The notes under the pieces: generated by a model
What the model was told of the DNA's origin: nothing
Databases searched by the model: none
The model's input: the letters and a program-made list of their open reading frames with translations, nothing else
Translations under genes and position numbers: made by a program
NCBI GenBank assembly: GCA_021307315.1
Contig: JAJSPD010000118.1
Span: 1 to 64,000 of the forward strand
Source of the DNA: Bisporella sp. PMI_857
Lineage: Eukaryota > Ascomycota > Leotiomycetes > Helotiales > Helotiaceae
Length of the DNA stretch: 64,000 bases
Reading direction: 5' to 3'
Shown here: piece after piece, positions 42,665 through 53,536 of the stretch
Layout: every line of letters starts with the position of its first letter
How positions within the stretch are numbered: position 1 is the stretch's first letter

Positions 42665-43874
42665 TCCTTCATGACAGAGATGTATTTGAAGCGGCACCAT
42701 TGCTTTTTGGAAAACCCACTGGATAGACATTTCTTTTGTAAAGACAAGTGCATGTCTGGCGTTGGCGGCGAGTCAGGATAGCACTCACCTTGAATTGGAT
42801 CATGAGCTAGCGCAGCCTTATGTATATCTCCTTGGTCAGGTTTCGATGATGCGATGAGCAGCAGGCAGAGCTTGCTTTCAGGGCACAATGATGGCTCGAA
42901 TCAGAAGTCCATCTCATGATGCATAATGATCAACACCTCTCCACCCCCTCTTAATGAGTACAAACTTTCTCGTGAAATATTGCTCATCTATAAACCAAAC
43001 TCCTCTACTGCCATCTCTCGTTCTCGCAAACCCGATAATTAATCTTACTCCACAAATCCGACTACAAAAATCTCGATACGAAATCATCAAAGCATAAACA
43101 GGCTTCACATGCAACAGCCCTGGTCCGGATAAAGTTCTTACTCTCCATACCATCCCTAACCATGCCAAAGCTGACAATTCGAGGATGCTTATGCTTATCA
43201 ACCATGAGCCTTCTCTCCACACACCGGCTCCCGCCCCTTTTCCACAACTCGTATCAGAAACCCCGCAACTTCACGTGCTACACCACATGTAGAGCAGACC
43301 CCTGTCGTCTCCCCACCCAACGACATCCAAGCCCTCTCGCACGTTTTTCCGCCCCCTTCACGCGCCTAGCTACAACCACCAACACCTCATAATTTCACGT
43401 CCTTGGTATTTTCCAAACCATCTAGGGGGGCTAAAGGGGGGTGTGATATAGGGTAAATTCCACGCACCCAATTATTCCCAACCGTGGGTTGAACGAGCAT
43501 GATATTATGGTCTGAGGATATTGTTGGCGCGCGGGGGGGGATGGGGATAGGGATGGAACGGAATGGGATACGAGGGAAGGGATGAGGGCTGTTTGGTGGG
43601 GAAATTTATTTGAATTTTTTGGGGGGGGTATTGACGACGTGAGGACATGGCTTAGCTTTGGTTCAATTCTTTTTTTTTTTTTTGGAGAAGCTGAAGCTCT
43701 CTTTCTTTCTTTCCTTTTTCTTTTCTTTTTTGAAGGCGAAAGAGGGTTGGGTTTATATATATCTATATTAACATCCCCATCTCGGTTGAAATCACTTTTT
43801 CCCGTTACCGCCTCCCTCCCTTCGTTCATTTAAAGGATATTTCCCACCCGCGTTGTCTTCCCGCGCACGTCAAG
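42665..43874. other. Intergenic region with homopolymer tracts
   Basis: No supported gene. Contains G8 runs near 43533-43540 and 43621-43628, a T14 tract at about 43670-43683, and pyrimidine-rich sequence to 43730, just upstream of a TATATATATC box (about 43756) and the small secreted-protein gene at 43875. Confidence 0.45.
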
Positions 43875-44156
43875 ATGCATCTCCCCATCTTGCAGCGCTT
43901 GATCCTAGGCTTCGGCCTCATGGCCGTGATGTTCCTCGTGCATGCGCACCCGCCGGTCACGGATCCGAAGCGGGATCTCGTGGAATTTGAGCGCGATCGG
44001 GAGAGGGTGAGGAGGTGGGTTGGCGGGCATGTTAAGGAGAGGGAGTGGTGGCGTTTTGAGGGCGATGAGGGGGTTGGGGAGGATGTTTTGCGGAGGTTGA
44101 GGGAGGAGGGGAGGACTGGTGGTGCTATGGAGGTTTTGAGGCCCGGAGGTGGCTGA
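43875..44156 (+). CDS. Small secreted protein candidate
   Basis: A 93-residue ORF begins with a classical signal peptide (MHLPILQRLILGFGLMAVMF, then LVHAHPPV; likely cleavage after AHA or nearby). The mature part is short, hydrophilic and charge-rich (KRDLVEFERDRERVRRWVGG, then KEREWWRFEGDEGVGEDVLR) with no cysteines, ending in RPGGG. A TATA-like TATATATATC lies about 120 bases upstream and the ATG is preceded by A at -3. No known domain. It might be an effector-like secreted protein, but the absence of cysteines and of homology information keeps this open. Confidence 0.5.
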   Translation: MHLPILQRLILGFGLMAVMFLVHAHPPVTDPKRDLVEFERDRERVRRWVGGHVKEREWWRFEGDEGVGEDVLRRLREEGRTGGAMEVLRPGGG

Positions 44157-46708
44157 TTCTTGGTGGTGGAAATGTGGTTTGAAAGGGTTCTGTCCGGCCT
44201 GACTTTGGAGGAACGGGATGTTCCATTGAGGCGTGGCCGAGGAGGGGTTGGAAGTATTCCGTGGGGTATTCAATACGCTCGATTGCATAACAAAGCATCG
44301 AACGCAACCTCTTGGAGGAAGGCAAGCCGTTGGAAGACCGGTGCCGTATCAATTCATGGAATGTGCTCAGCGGATTTCATACAGCCATCAATATTTGATC
44401 AACCCAGTCCTCGACAGTCAATGGCTCGACATCTAAGATACACTTCTGTTAAAGACATGCATATTGCTCCATTATTATGGGAACAAGTTACACGTATCTA
44501 CCTTCGGCAAGCTTCAGTAAATTACATCTCGGACGATAATTAAGGCATCCCCATGCGTTGGGGAAATCGGACAAAACAACATATCATTATCCTCAAAGGC
44601 TGTCTCTTTCCTTCCGGTACGAAATATTTGCTGGTTGCAGTTTTAAGGATCTTGTTTCTCGATAATACGTTCACACACCTCAAGAATCTACATATCACAA
44701 CAGTAGAGAAGTTTGTAAGCTACATGAGCGGGTCAGTCGGAAGCATGTATTTTTGAGCATACAGGCGCCGGGGCTGTTGTTATGTGAAGCATGCCGAGGG
44801 TTCATGAGATTCCATAGGGAGCATTAATGGCTTTGTTAGATTCGAGACTTGAGATATGGCTGGCCGGGTAGCAGCAAGCTTTGACTGGCAACAAGCAAAT
44901 GGACAACGACGGACAAGCCACCTGGCAAAAATACGTATGCGCTTATATTCTATGTGCTTTTTCCACCCAATTTATGAGTAGCCACTAGATGCAAGGTTAA
45001 TCAAGGATAGTTTTAAACAGACTACTACATCTTAAACAGGAAGAGATAGAAAGGGGTGATTGGACTGCATTAGATCTTAGAGTCTTCCATATTTGGTAGC
45101 GAGGTCTTTTATATATATATATATATTTAGGCACTATATGCTGGTTACATCCCAAAGGCTCACATCAAACTCTCCACTTTCCTGTTTCCACTAAATGAAA
45201 AGCCACAACTCGACATCATGCTCTGCTTCCGTTTTAAAGCTTACAGACACAGACCACTTTCCTGATGTATTGTAGCCAGAGGGCCATAACAATTCGGCCA
45301 AGTTTCAAGCTTGCATTAGGAGCCCTTAATACGCCTCATTACATATACCCCTCTCCTTCCTTTACTATCTTATCTTCATGCAAGCATCACAGCCTAATTC
45401 CCTATACAAATATCGTATCCAGGGTCAACCTTCCTGATTCAGCTCTGTGATAAACAGGTTGCGAGCAACGAACGTCACTCTAACAACAAATCCTTTGGCA
45501 ACAGAGTTCAACTTGCAGAAAGCAGCATTAGTGCGTTGTTTGCGATAGTTCATTAAATTTACGTAGATGGCATACTTGTCTGCAAAGTGGCGCTTGGGAG
45601 TTTATGACGCAGGCAAGTTAGATCCCTGGCGAAGCCGCCTTGCAAGCTTCTTTGGCCTGGTCATCATCCATTAGCGCTTGCTTGGTTTGCGTGGAGGAAA
45701 TGTGGCCTTTTTGTAGCTGGTGGAGATCGCTCAGCAGTTTTCTATGTTAGGGGAAGTATGCCTGGCAAGGTAAATACTATTAGTACTACTATTTACTCGA
45801 TTTCGCTGCACTTTGGTGGGATAAGGCGTGTGTGTTTGTTTGTTCTTATTTTTAAATGGTATAAAAGCTTATATTGAAATCTGCTTGTTACCCCTTTCCC
45901 TAAATTACGCCATTCCATTGTAGACAGCCTTTGTATAATAGTGCAGGCTGTATTTATGCTTAAGTATTATGAAATTGTTGCTTTCATTGAATAGTTCGAA
46001 GCCTGTAGAAACTCCTTATTTGATTTCAATCATGACGATGTAGTTATGTAACTAAACGTCCAAGATAAAACGGGCAACACTACAAACTTTGAGAATAATG
46101 CATAGGTTAGCAGCAGTATGTGTCCTAAGTGTATTGCGTTATAAATGCACAACTCTTTGGCAAAGGCACCTAAAGACACGCCTGAAAGCAATTTTATCAG
46201 CCATATAAATTCATTCATTCAGCCAATTTTGGCCGGGCTGTGTGTTGGCTTTGTTGTAGAAATCACCAGCTGCAGGGCCACCAACCAATCAACTTTTGCG
46301 ACTGCAACCACATATTATCCGAGCAGATGCATATTCACTGAAACAGGAAAGAAACAGCCATGTAAAATAGCCCGAATGTAAGCCTTGAACCCAAGGCTTC
46401 TATGGTAAGCGTCATGTGTGACTTCAGCCTCCTCACTCTGGCTCCTTTGACTTGTGTGTCGATGAGGCTTGACTTACATTCTGGCTTTCGTATGTTTGTG
46501 ATGAGAAGAAATTATCCAACCGTAGGATCACTGCGCATGCAAAATCTCGCCCAATTCGAAGACATATGCTCTACTTGGAATCCTGCAGGCGTGTCGAGGG
46601 GCGGCGGAAGATATGTCAGACATACGAGTAGAAAATGATACAAGTATATTTTTTTAGTATTTAACGCCATATCGCAGACGCCCCTCTGCATTGACCAGAA
46701 CTTACACC
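44157..46708. other. Intergenic region with no supported gene
   Basis: About 2.5 kb, moderately AT-rich, without a coding frame I can support. An (AT)8 microsatellite lies at 45111-45126. Confidence 0.4.
45111..45126. repeat. (AT)8 microsatellite
   Basis: Sixteen bases of perfect AT dinucleotide repeat in non-coding DNA. Confidence 0.85.
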
Positions 46709-47908
46709 ATGATATTTATGTCTTCTAGATGCCTTCCAGCACTTTGTTGGGCAGCATCGTTCATGCTTGTAAACACGCTTCAAGAACCTCTGTCCGACCT
46801 GGATACTCGACAATTGAATAACATCTCTGTAATCGGATCAGAGCCGCTAATAGATAAAACGGTTCTAGCTCTAGGCAAACTTTGGGATTTCGATGGCTGC
46901 TCCAGTCTACAGAAAAATGCAATCAGAAATGCATTAAGCGAGGCGCATACCATCCTCTCTGCAGCTGGGGTCGCTGATCTGACTCATCATGTGAGTAAGT
47001 CTTGCCGAAGATTTACACGTAATGGATCCCCCTCGTGAATCTCCGATGTCTACTATATCAGGTGCTAATTTTCAATATCGTTAAGTGGGACGACTATGCA
47101 GCAGTTGAATTTTTCGGGCCACCAGTCATGGTCTTCAGAGTCAGAGAGAAAATAAAAGGTATACGCGCATCTTGTTTTTGGCCTTCATTTGAATTTGATG
47201 CTGAATGTTCCAATAGATGTTTTTTTGAAGGCTCATAACTACAAGGACCACTGGTGGAATCTCCATGATGCCCAAGTCTTCTGTGGTAGGAAGCCAGCAA
47301 CTCCGGCCGATGATGGAAACGTATGCGAAAAGGCCCCCGGAACTGCGCAATATATTGTGGTTCAGAGAAAGGGCGGGAAGGGCAATTCCTTAGCTCTGAT
47401 CTTTTGTGATCGTTGGTTTGGCTTGGGGACACTTGATGGGATTACCAACCATGTCCCCACGTCCAAAAAGTGGAGTCTATCTCACTACGAGAATCGGGCA
47501 CGGTCGTGGATCACAGCTATGGTTCAGATGCCCTCAATCAATACATGGAATAGCAAGTTGATGAAATTTACTGGGATATTATTTCCAACAAGGGACCAAA
47601 ACGTTTTCATACACCAATATATTATTAGGGCAGAGCAGGTAAAATACTTGTCGAAGCTGCATCCAAAAGAAGACGCCATGCAAATTGTGCTAAATCCGGA
47701 CACTTGGTCATGGTATGCACTGGCAAGTTTTGTGCAAGACAAAATAGGGGACTATCCTCATAGGCCGTTGGTGCCGAAGGATTTACCAACGATGAGAGCA
47801 CGGTCAGATGCTCAGCTGGAGGGACTTGGTCCTGTCGATGCTAAAAACATAAGTCCAACTTCAGAGGACCCAGATATGGCAAAACTTAAAAAGGAAATGG
47901 CATGGTAG
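46709..47908 (+). CDS. Secreted M35-like protein, apparently without catalytic zinc motif
   Basis: Exons 46709-46990, 47062-47158 and 47217-47908 (introns 71 and 58 bp) give 356 residues. A signal peptide opens the protein (SSRCLPALCWAASFMLVNTL). The mature part contains LWDFDGCSSLQKNAIRNALS followed by EAHTILSAAG, then AAVEFFGPP, DHWWNLHDAQVFCGRKPATP and ALIFCDRWFGLGTL. This organisation is that of fungal secreted proteins assigned to the lysine-specific metallo-endopeptidase (M35-like) superfamily. I cannot find an HExxH motif; the region where it should lie reads ENRARSWITAMVQMPSINTW. The protein is therefore probably not an active protease, or is a divergent family member. It lies next to the duplicated secreted-protein locus at 48-51 kb. 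Confidence 0.65.
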
Positions 47909-48071
47909 GGCTGTAGTAGTGGTTTGGCATATTTTCAATTATAGAGAAGAGATCACTAGGATCTAAATGTAAAAGGAAAAGAGCTGCTGTGAATCCGCTA
48001 GGTGTACCGCGAGAAGTTCGCAAGGGCTTTATAATGTCGCGAAACAGCGTAAACCACAGTACTGTTGAGTC

Positions 48072-48906
48072 TTACTTGTGCTGGGAACTAGCATTGCGTT
48101 CTTCATCAGGTGTTAGAAGGCGAAATTTTTGCACTTCGGGGCAATCTGCGGGGTTTCGATAATACGCTGCTCCGTACTCCTCCAAGACTTTAGAATACTG
48201 GTCCATATCATCTTGGTCTCTCAATCTTACTTTTAATCGGTGATGTTCCAACTCGTGTTCTACGTCGAATTCCTCATCCATCCGTATGAGGTACTCGATC
48301 TCTTTCTCCAGATCACGTACTTCAAACAATTTGGACGGCAGCTGAAGCACCCATACTCCTCCGTCGCTCGGCCATCCCATAATATCTATTTAGTTCATTC
48401 ATGTTTTTATTGACTCCATTCAAAGGCTCTTGCGGATATGTATCCCAGGCTCTATACCGCTCTCTGTAAGTTGCACCACAGCGGCGCATCCTCAAGCAAT
48501 GACTTGCTTCATCAACTGGATCGTCTGAAACAAATATATAGCCCACTCCACACTTGCTTTCGTCATTGCACCATACGCTTGTGTTGAGTCGCAAGCCCCA
48601 GTCCTTCCCCAGAACGTATGAAATGGCGGCAGGATATGGGTTTTGCATCTGGAGGAAGCCAGGGTTCCCAGATGTTGCTTCCGAGGCTGGAAATCCATTT
48701 AACTCAATAGAGGCGCCGATTTTGCGCAAGCGGAATTTCTGTGGTCCTGGGAATCCATCCATATTGCCGACATCACAAACTTGTGTCTGCAACCACTCGT
48801 CACTATCCACACGGGGTGGAGATATTGTTTGTCTCGCCATACAACTGGGGAAGCACGTCCAGGCCACTTGGACAAACCCTGCAAGAGTGGTAAGGAGGAG
48901 GAGCAT
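48072..48906 (-). pseudogene. Unknown secreted-protein gene, copy A (frameshifted)
   Basis: Copy A of a two-gene tandem family. An ATG at 48906 opens a hydrophobic leader (MLLLLTTLAGFVQVAWTCFP), followed by family segments NPYPAAISYVLGKDWG, SDDPVDEASHCLRMRRCGAT and RERYRAWDTYPQEPLNG. Near 48390 the frame slips. The conserved continuation MGWPSDGGVWVLQLPSKLFE is read in another frame to the stop at 48072. Compared with copy B an extra stretch of about 12-16 bases (around AACATGAATGAACTAAATAG) sits at the break; it is too short for a normal intron. The ancestral ATG seen in copy B is also lost, initiation having moved about 5 codons downstream. I therefore call it a pseudogene. A very short intron is the alternative. 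Confidence 0.65.
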
Positions 48907-50538
48907 GTAGTTACGCTTCTATAGAGTATTCAGCTGCCACTCGGCCTCTGACAGAAGGCTGCCTTTTGGCAGCTATCCATTTCCAACAAGTAGCATGCTT
49001 TCCAACAACTTGTGTAACCATGGAGTTGTAGTGGTCGTGGCTGATGTGATCCCCACCAGTGGCGCAGTGCAATTAGGCAGAACTCCTGTCTGAACCTCGC
49101 CGCTTGGCAAAAGTCCCTACCAACCTTGTATTGCAGCTACATAATGAAACATATAGCGTCAGTATTTGGCTACTTCTATATATTTAATGACTTTATTACC
49201 GATGTTGGAAAAGCTTAAGTCAAGTGCTAGTGTGTGCTTCACAATAGTGAGACCCCTTTTTCCACACTTAAAATTCGTATGACACACACATATCATAGCC
49301 TCTGTCAATAACCTCGTACCTTTAGAAACCCCTCTAAGTATACCAGCCTAGATTCAATTCTGTATTCGTCTACGATAATTTTATAGTTGCTAGTTTCATG
49401 GCAGCTAGAACTGATAACGGGTTTCTGAATCACAATGATATCCTTCGTAGGCAATAAAAATCAAGATCGTGAAATAAAGCGAAATCGGTGCAACACGGAG
49501 TATTGAGTATAGATAATGAAGAATGTGGCTGCTGAGTTTAAATGCAAGTATTTCGTTATATTATCAAGAACCTCTGGTGCTAAACCTGTTCCTTTTAGCA
49601 GGTTGAGCACGACAATGATATTTATCAGTTACCTTTTGGTTCCGTAACTAAAGGATGTTAAGCCTAGACCGCCTGAATGACGTATCCTTACTTTTTTGTA
49701 TATGATGCGCTTATAATTGCGTGATCAACTCGAAGCGCAGGTCGAAAATTCCAGCTGGAAGCCTGTGTAGGTTTTCTTTCTCTTCTTTTTTCCCTCGTTC
49801 ATCGAAGAATATTCCATTTGGTCTTATCAGTGAGGTATGATGGGGTTCTAATTCTCCTAAAGCGACTGCTAACGTCTCACCCCCAAGATTGCTGAGCGAC
49901 GGCAGGAAGGGAAGGTGCTATTAAATGAAATAATCGATCACGCCTAAAATTGACCATAAGACAATATTTTGAAATTCGGGGAGGATTATTCATCTCAAGG
50001 ACCTGTCGCCGCCATTAACACCACCAAGCTAGAGTCTGCATTTTGATACAGAAGTTGTTAGTCTCTGACTCTTGAGGATCTCGACTAGGTCATCAGCATC
50101 GCTCGATGAGTTGGTCTATGGACCTCCATTTTGTTATCTCTAGTCGCCTGCAGCCATAACTTGTCAGCCATTCTTGCAACGGCTTAAAGTCCAACCATAT
50201 CCATTGCGTGCAACTCTAAGCCAAGTATATACATAATATTTTACAAGACTAGGTAATGGCTTGTAATTTCCAAGGAGATTTACTCTCGTAAAAACTCTTT
50301 AACTCTTTATGGGTTGCTCTTAGCAATGTGGGAAAATCTTTCTATATCTAAAATTTCTTCTACTATTACTGAGAACGTAATCTTGTACACTAATATTGAC
50401 GTAATGCCTAAGGACTTACCCTAAAAAATACCTCGTGCGTGGAAAATACTGTATCATTCGCGAGTGCTGCAAAGTGATCTTATAGTTTTCATTAAAATAT
50501 TGCTAGCAAAAAAAAGACATACATTTTGTTATGAGGCA
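48907..50538. other. Non-coding flank of duplication unit A
   Basis: No gene. Contains promoter-side sequence of copy A and spacer DNA that aligns with 51.4-52.7 kb in unit B. Confidence 0.5.
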
Positions 50539-51327
50539 CTAGAGAAGTCCAAAACGCAGGATCTCTGGACAATCTTTTGGATCTTTAAAGTACATTGCTC
50601 CTTCATGCTTAAGGACTTTAGAGTAGCCATCCATGTCCTTTTGTTCTCTCAACTTCTCTTTCAACTGGCGGTGCTCCAATTCATAATTTACCTCAGTCCC
50701 GTCATCGATACGACCAAGATACTCCATTGCCTCCTCCAAATCCCGTGTCTCGAAAAGTCCCGGTGGTAATCGTAAAACCCATACTCCGCCATCACTCGGC
50801 CAACCCATGATGTAATCCTTGATATCATTCAGAGATTCCGGCGGTTGTGATTCCCAGGGGCGATACTGGCCCTGATAGGTGGCGCCGCAACGGCGCATTT
50901 TAAAACAATGGGCCGCTTCATCCGTCGGATCATTTGGCACTGGTATATGGCTAACCTCCCAAGAATCACTGGCATTATGCGCCGTGGTTGTAATGAGATG
51001 AGATAACCATTCAGCTCCAAGGACGTATGAAAGAACCGCAGGGTATGGATCTGCAATCTTAAGATGGCCAGAAAATCTCGCAGGTGGTTTTAAAGGTGGG
51101 AAACCAAACAGTTGCGGTTGGATTGGGCCGTTGCTATTGCCCGTACGCAAACGGACCCGTTCTTCGACTCGATCAGGCATGTGGTGGTGTGCTTCCATCC
51201 ACGCATTACTTAGTGGTTGTGAGAGTTTTCCTTCTCCTGCCATGTTATTGGGGGATTGTGTGAAACAAATTTGCATAAGTGCTGCAAGAGTGATAAGGAA
51301 GAAATAGGGTAGGTAGTTGTGACTCAT
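50539..51327 (-). CDS. Unknown secreted-protein gene, copy B (intact)
   Basis: Single exon, 262 residues from ATG 51327 (an upstream in-frame ATG at 51414 would bury the signal peptide). A signal peptide (SHNYLPYFFLITLAALMQIC) is followed by a mature region with DPYPAVLSYVLGAEWL, PNDPTDEAAHCFKMRRCGAT, QYRPWESQPPESLND and MGWPSDGGVWVLRLPPGLFE. A charged helical region comes next (RDLEEAMEYLGRIDDGTEVN, then LEHRQLKEKLREQKDMDGYS) and the end is KDPKDCPEILRFGLL. Four mature cysteines could form disulfides. I recognise no domain; the protein is probably secreted or membrane-anchored with unknown role. It is the intact partner of the broken copy at 48072-48906. Confidence 0.65.
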   Translation of the reverse strand: MSHNYLPYFFLITLAALMQICFTQSPNNMAGEGKLSQPLSNAWMEAHHHMPDRVEERVRLRTGNSNGPIQPQLFGFPPLKPPARFSGHLKIADPYPAVLSYVLGAEWLSHLITTTAHNASDSWEVSHIPVPNDPTDEAAHCFKMRRCGATYQGQYRPWESQPPESLNDIKDYIMGWPSDGGVWVLRLPPGLFETRDLEEAMEYLGRIDDGTEVNYELEHRQLKEKLREQKDMDGYSKVLKHEGAMYFKDPKDCPEILRFGLL

Positions 51328-52708
51328 TCTGTCGAAGAGAGTAAAAATGCACAGAGTCCTGGTGGCTCCAGTCCTGGTGGCTCCTTTATAGGCTACGTCA
51401 CTACGCCTTGCCAACTGGCAAAGCTGCTATTTGCCTACAGTTTTGTTGCCAACAAGTGGCGTTAGTTGCAACTATTTGTGTAACTGCAAGGTTGTGGTGG
51501 TTGTGGTTGGTCAGGGGAAAGTGTAGGTGGCACAGCAAAATCAGGCATAAGCCCATAAGACTCTCGCCACCTGGTGGAACACTGCATTTAACTCCAGGAT
51601 AAGCTAGTTTTTATAACAAAAGAAACATCAAGCATTAAAACTTTGTGAATCTTTAGATTAAAAGCATTAGTATAAGAAAATGACACTGAATGCCAGTAAA
51701 GGCTTTTATATATTTTTATATTCGTATGGTAGTGTGAATTCTCTACAAACATACACAAGTTCAACGACATTACAAAAAATGTTAGTCTGGATATTTTCCA
51801 TTCATTTTAGAAAACGTCGTTTACAACCCATAATTTATTGAGTTTAGGTTATTGTGAGGCTCCGCAACAGCTAGCTCTAGGCCACCCCTTTTCCTCGCCT
51901 AGCATTTGTATAAATGGCATACGCCACAATACCTTTTCAATCTTCATGATTCTCTCAATATTCTCAGACTACGCTCAAGTTGTATCACTTTGGAGATTTG
52001 AGGTATTTGTATCATAGCAGTTAGACCTGAGTTTTGCCTTCTAAATCAAAAGTGATATCCTTAACGGCCAGAAAAGCCGACCTTTTGGACAATCAAGATC
52101 AGTGAATATCGCATCATAAGGATTGGAGAATAGCGAAGCTAGATGAAAACGGCCAAACTACGAGTATTTGACATATCAATCAAGGAGTGATATAGGCTTA
52201 GGCATCTCTTGTGTTAATCCTACTTGTGGAAGAAGCCCGAGTACTACCACAATATGGATCAATTATCTTTTGGTTCCTCAATCAAGAGTAGCAATTACAA
52301 GAGCGTAGATGATACATTGTCAATTTCCTACGGATAATGCTTTCATAGTTTTATGACCAACTCGAAGAAGCGCAGGTCAAAAGTTAAGCGTTGCAAGCCT
52401 AGGCAGAGATCCAGTTTGCTGCAGAGGATGCGGAACCCTACAACTCTCTCAAGTTCATTATAATCTGCTCTTTGCAATGGTTAGAAGTAAATTTACGTAT
52501 CTGTAATACCTTCGAGCGCCGTGGAAATGATAATATATTATCCTGATACTGGTGAATATTACAGAGCTATACTATACTTACAACCTCTTTGTATACGGAA
52601 AAACACCGCAATACAACATCTTTTCGCTAGTGCTGCAAATTAATCTCATAATATTCATTAAAATATTGGTAACAAAAGATATATCTCCCATATCCAGAAA
52701 TTCTCTCC
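51328..52708. other. Non-coding flank of duplication unit B
   Basis: No gene. Direct repeats GGTGGCTCC(A/T) occur near 51360-51385 in the presumed 5' UTR of copy B (tandem CCTGGTGGCTCC units). The remainder aligns with the flank of unit A. Confidence 0.45.
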
Positions 52709-53536
52709 TCAGCTAACCTGAACCGCAGCAAGCTTACCGACCAAACCTATCAAGCTTGCTGCTGTAAGCGTGGTATTTGGCCTCTTCCATCCTTCAGCAT
52801 ACGGAAGACGTTCCTGCTCTGCATCCCCAAATCAGCACCAGTACAGCAAAGACGGGGAGCGGACACAACCTACCAAAGAATACCTGTACATGCTTCGTGA
52901 CCGCATTTCCATCCACGGCATCGCCAAACACGGAGAGATACAGCGCCGACTCAATCAAGCTAAACCTCGCAGCAGCAGCAGTTAAGTTGAACTCTGGATT
53001 CGTCGCCGCTGCCCGCTTGAGAGTCGCGGCCCTTGCCTGTGCTGCGGTCTGCACGTCGATCACGCTAGAGGTGAAGTGCGATTTGGTGAAGTTCCAGATG
53101 CTGCAGTTGAAGGAATGGTTGTCGCCAAAATAAATGTCAGCTCTGCTGAGGCTGCCATCGTGCTCGATAACGCCGTGCTTGCTGATGTCGTCTAGGTTGA
53201 GGGTGTCGTTGCGGCCAGTGGTCGAGGTGGTGAGCGCAACGGTGGCTACCAGGTCGGTGGCTGCTTTGTCGAGGTTAACGGCTTCTGAGAGTGCGGTTTC
53301 AAAGTCTGTGAGCGAGATATTGAGCCCGTTACGGGCGATGAAGTTGTGATTTGCTAGCGCGTTGACCATAGGGCAGGGACTGCGGCCTTTGGATGATGTC
53401 AGCTTAGATGCCTGATAACCTGATGGGCTTGAAGATCATGCGTACGATCAGTTGGCTTTGGAGGTTTCCATGAGTGGTAGTCAGCTTGAACAGTCGATAT
53501 GACGGCTACCAACGGAAGGAAGAATTGATATTTCAT
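52709..53536 (-). CDS. Secreted heme-thiolate peroxidase (unspecific peroxygenase/chloroperoxidase family)
   Basis: Exons 53446-53536, 52874-53386 and 52709-52818 (introns 59 and 55 bp) give 237 residues, the size of short-type peroxygenases (PF01328). A signal peptide (MKYQFFLPLVAVISTVQA) precedes the PCP motif (RSPCPMVNALANH; Cys35 is the proximal heme thiolate ligand). The EHD motif follows at about 105-107 (IEHDGSLSRADIYFGD), and Glu176 in FSLIESALYLSVFG is the likely acid-base residue. GNAVTKHVQVFFEQERLPYA, and EGWKRPNTTLTAASL close the fold. All catalytic landmarks are present, so the enzyme should be active in H2O2-driven oxygenation or halogenation outside the cell. N-glycosylation sequons (NIS, NHS, NCS, NLT) fit secretion. 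The last exon is on a frame that a simple ORF scan ends prematurely. Confidence 0.9.

Larger units (their letters stand above)
48072..52680. repeat. Tandem segmental duplication (about 2.3 kb per unit)
   Basis: Unit A (about 48.07-50.5 kb) and unit B (about 50.54-52.68 kb) are diverged direct copies. Beyond the genes, flanking DNA aligns in the same order. A promoter segment near 49010-49075 matches 51465-51535 (TTGTGTAAC...GTTGTGGTGG type). ATCAGTTACCTTTTGGTTCC (about 49625) matches ATCAATTATCTTTTGGTTCC (about 52258). AACTCGAAGCGCAGGTC (about 49726) matches AACTCGAAGAAGCGCAGGTC (about 52361). GTGCTGCAAAGTGATCTTAT (about 50463) matches GTGCTGCAAATTAATCTCAT (about 52630), with TTCATTAAAATATTG following in both. 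The duplication therefore copied the whole locus, not just an mRNA. Confidence 0.75.

Noticed and set aside
43431..43829. 132-codon minus ORF with a KKKRKRKERKRASASPKKKK run
   Set aside because: Produced by the T14 and TTTC-rich promoter tracts read in antisense; not protein-like elsewhere.
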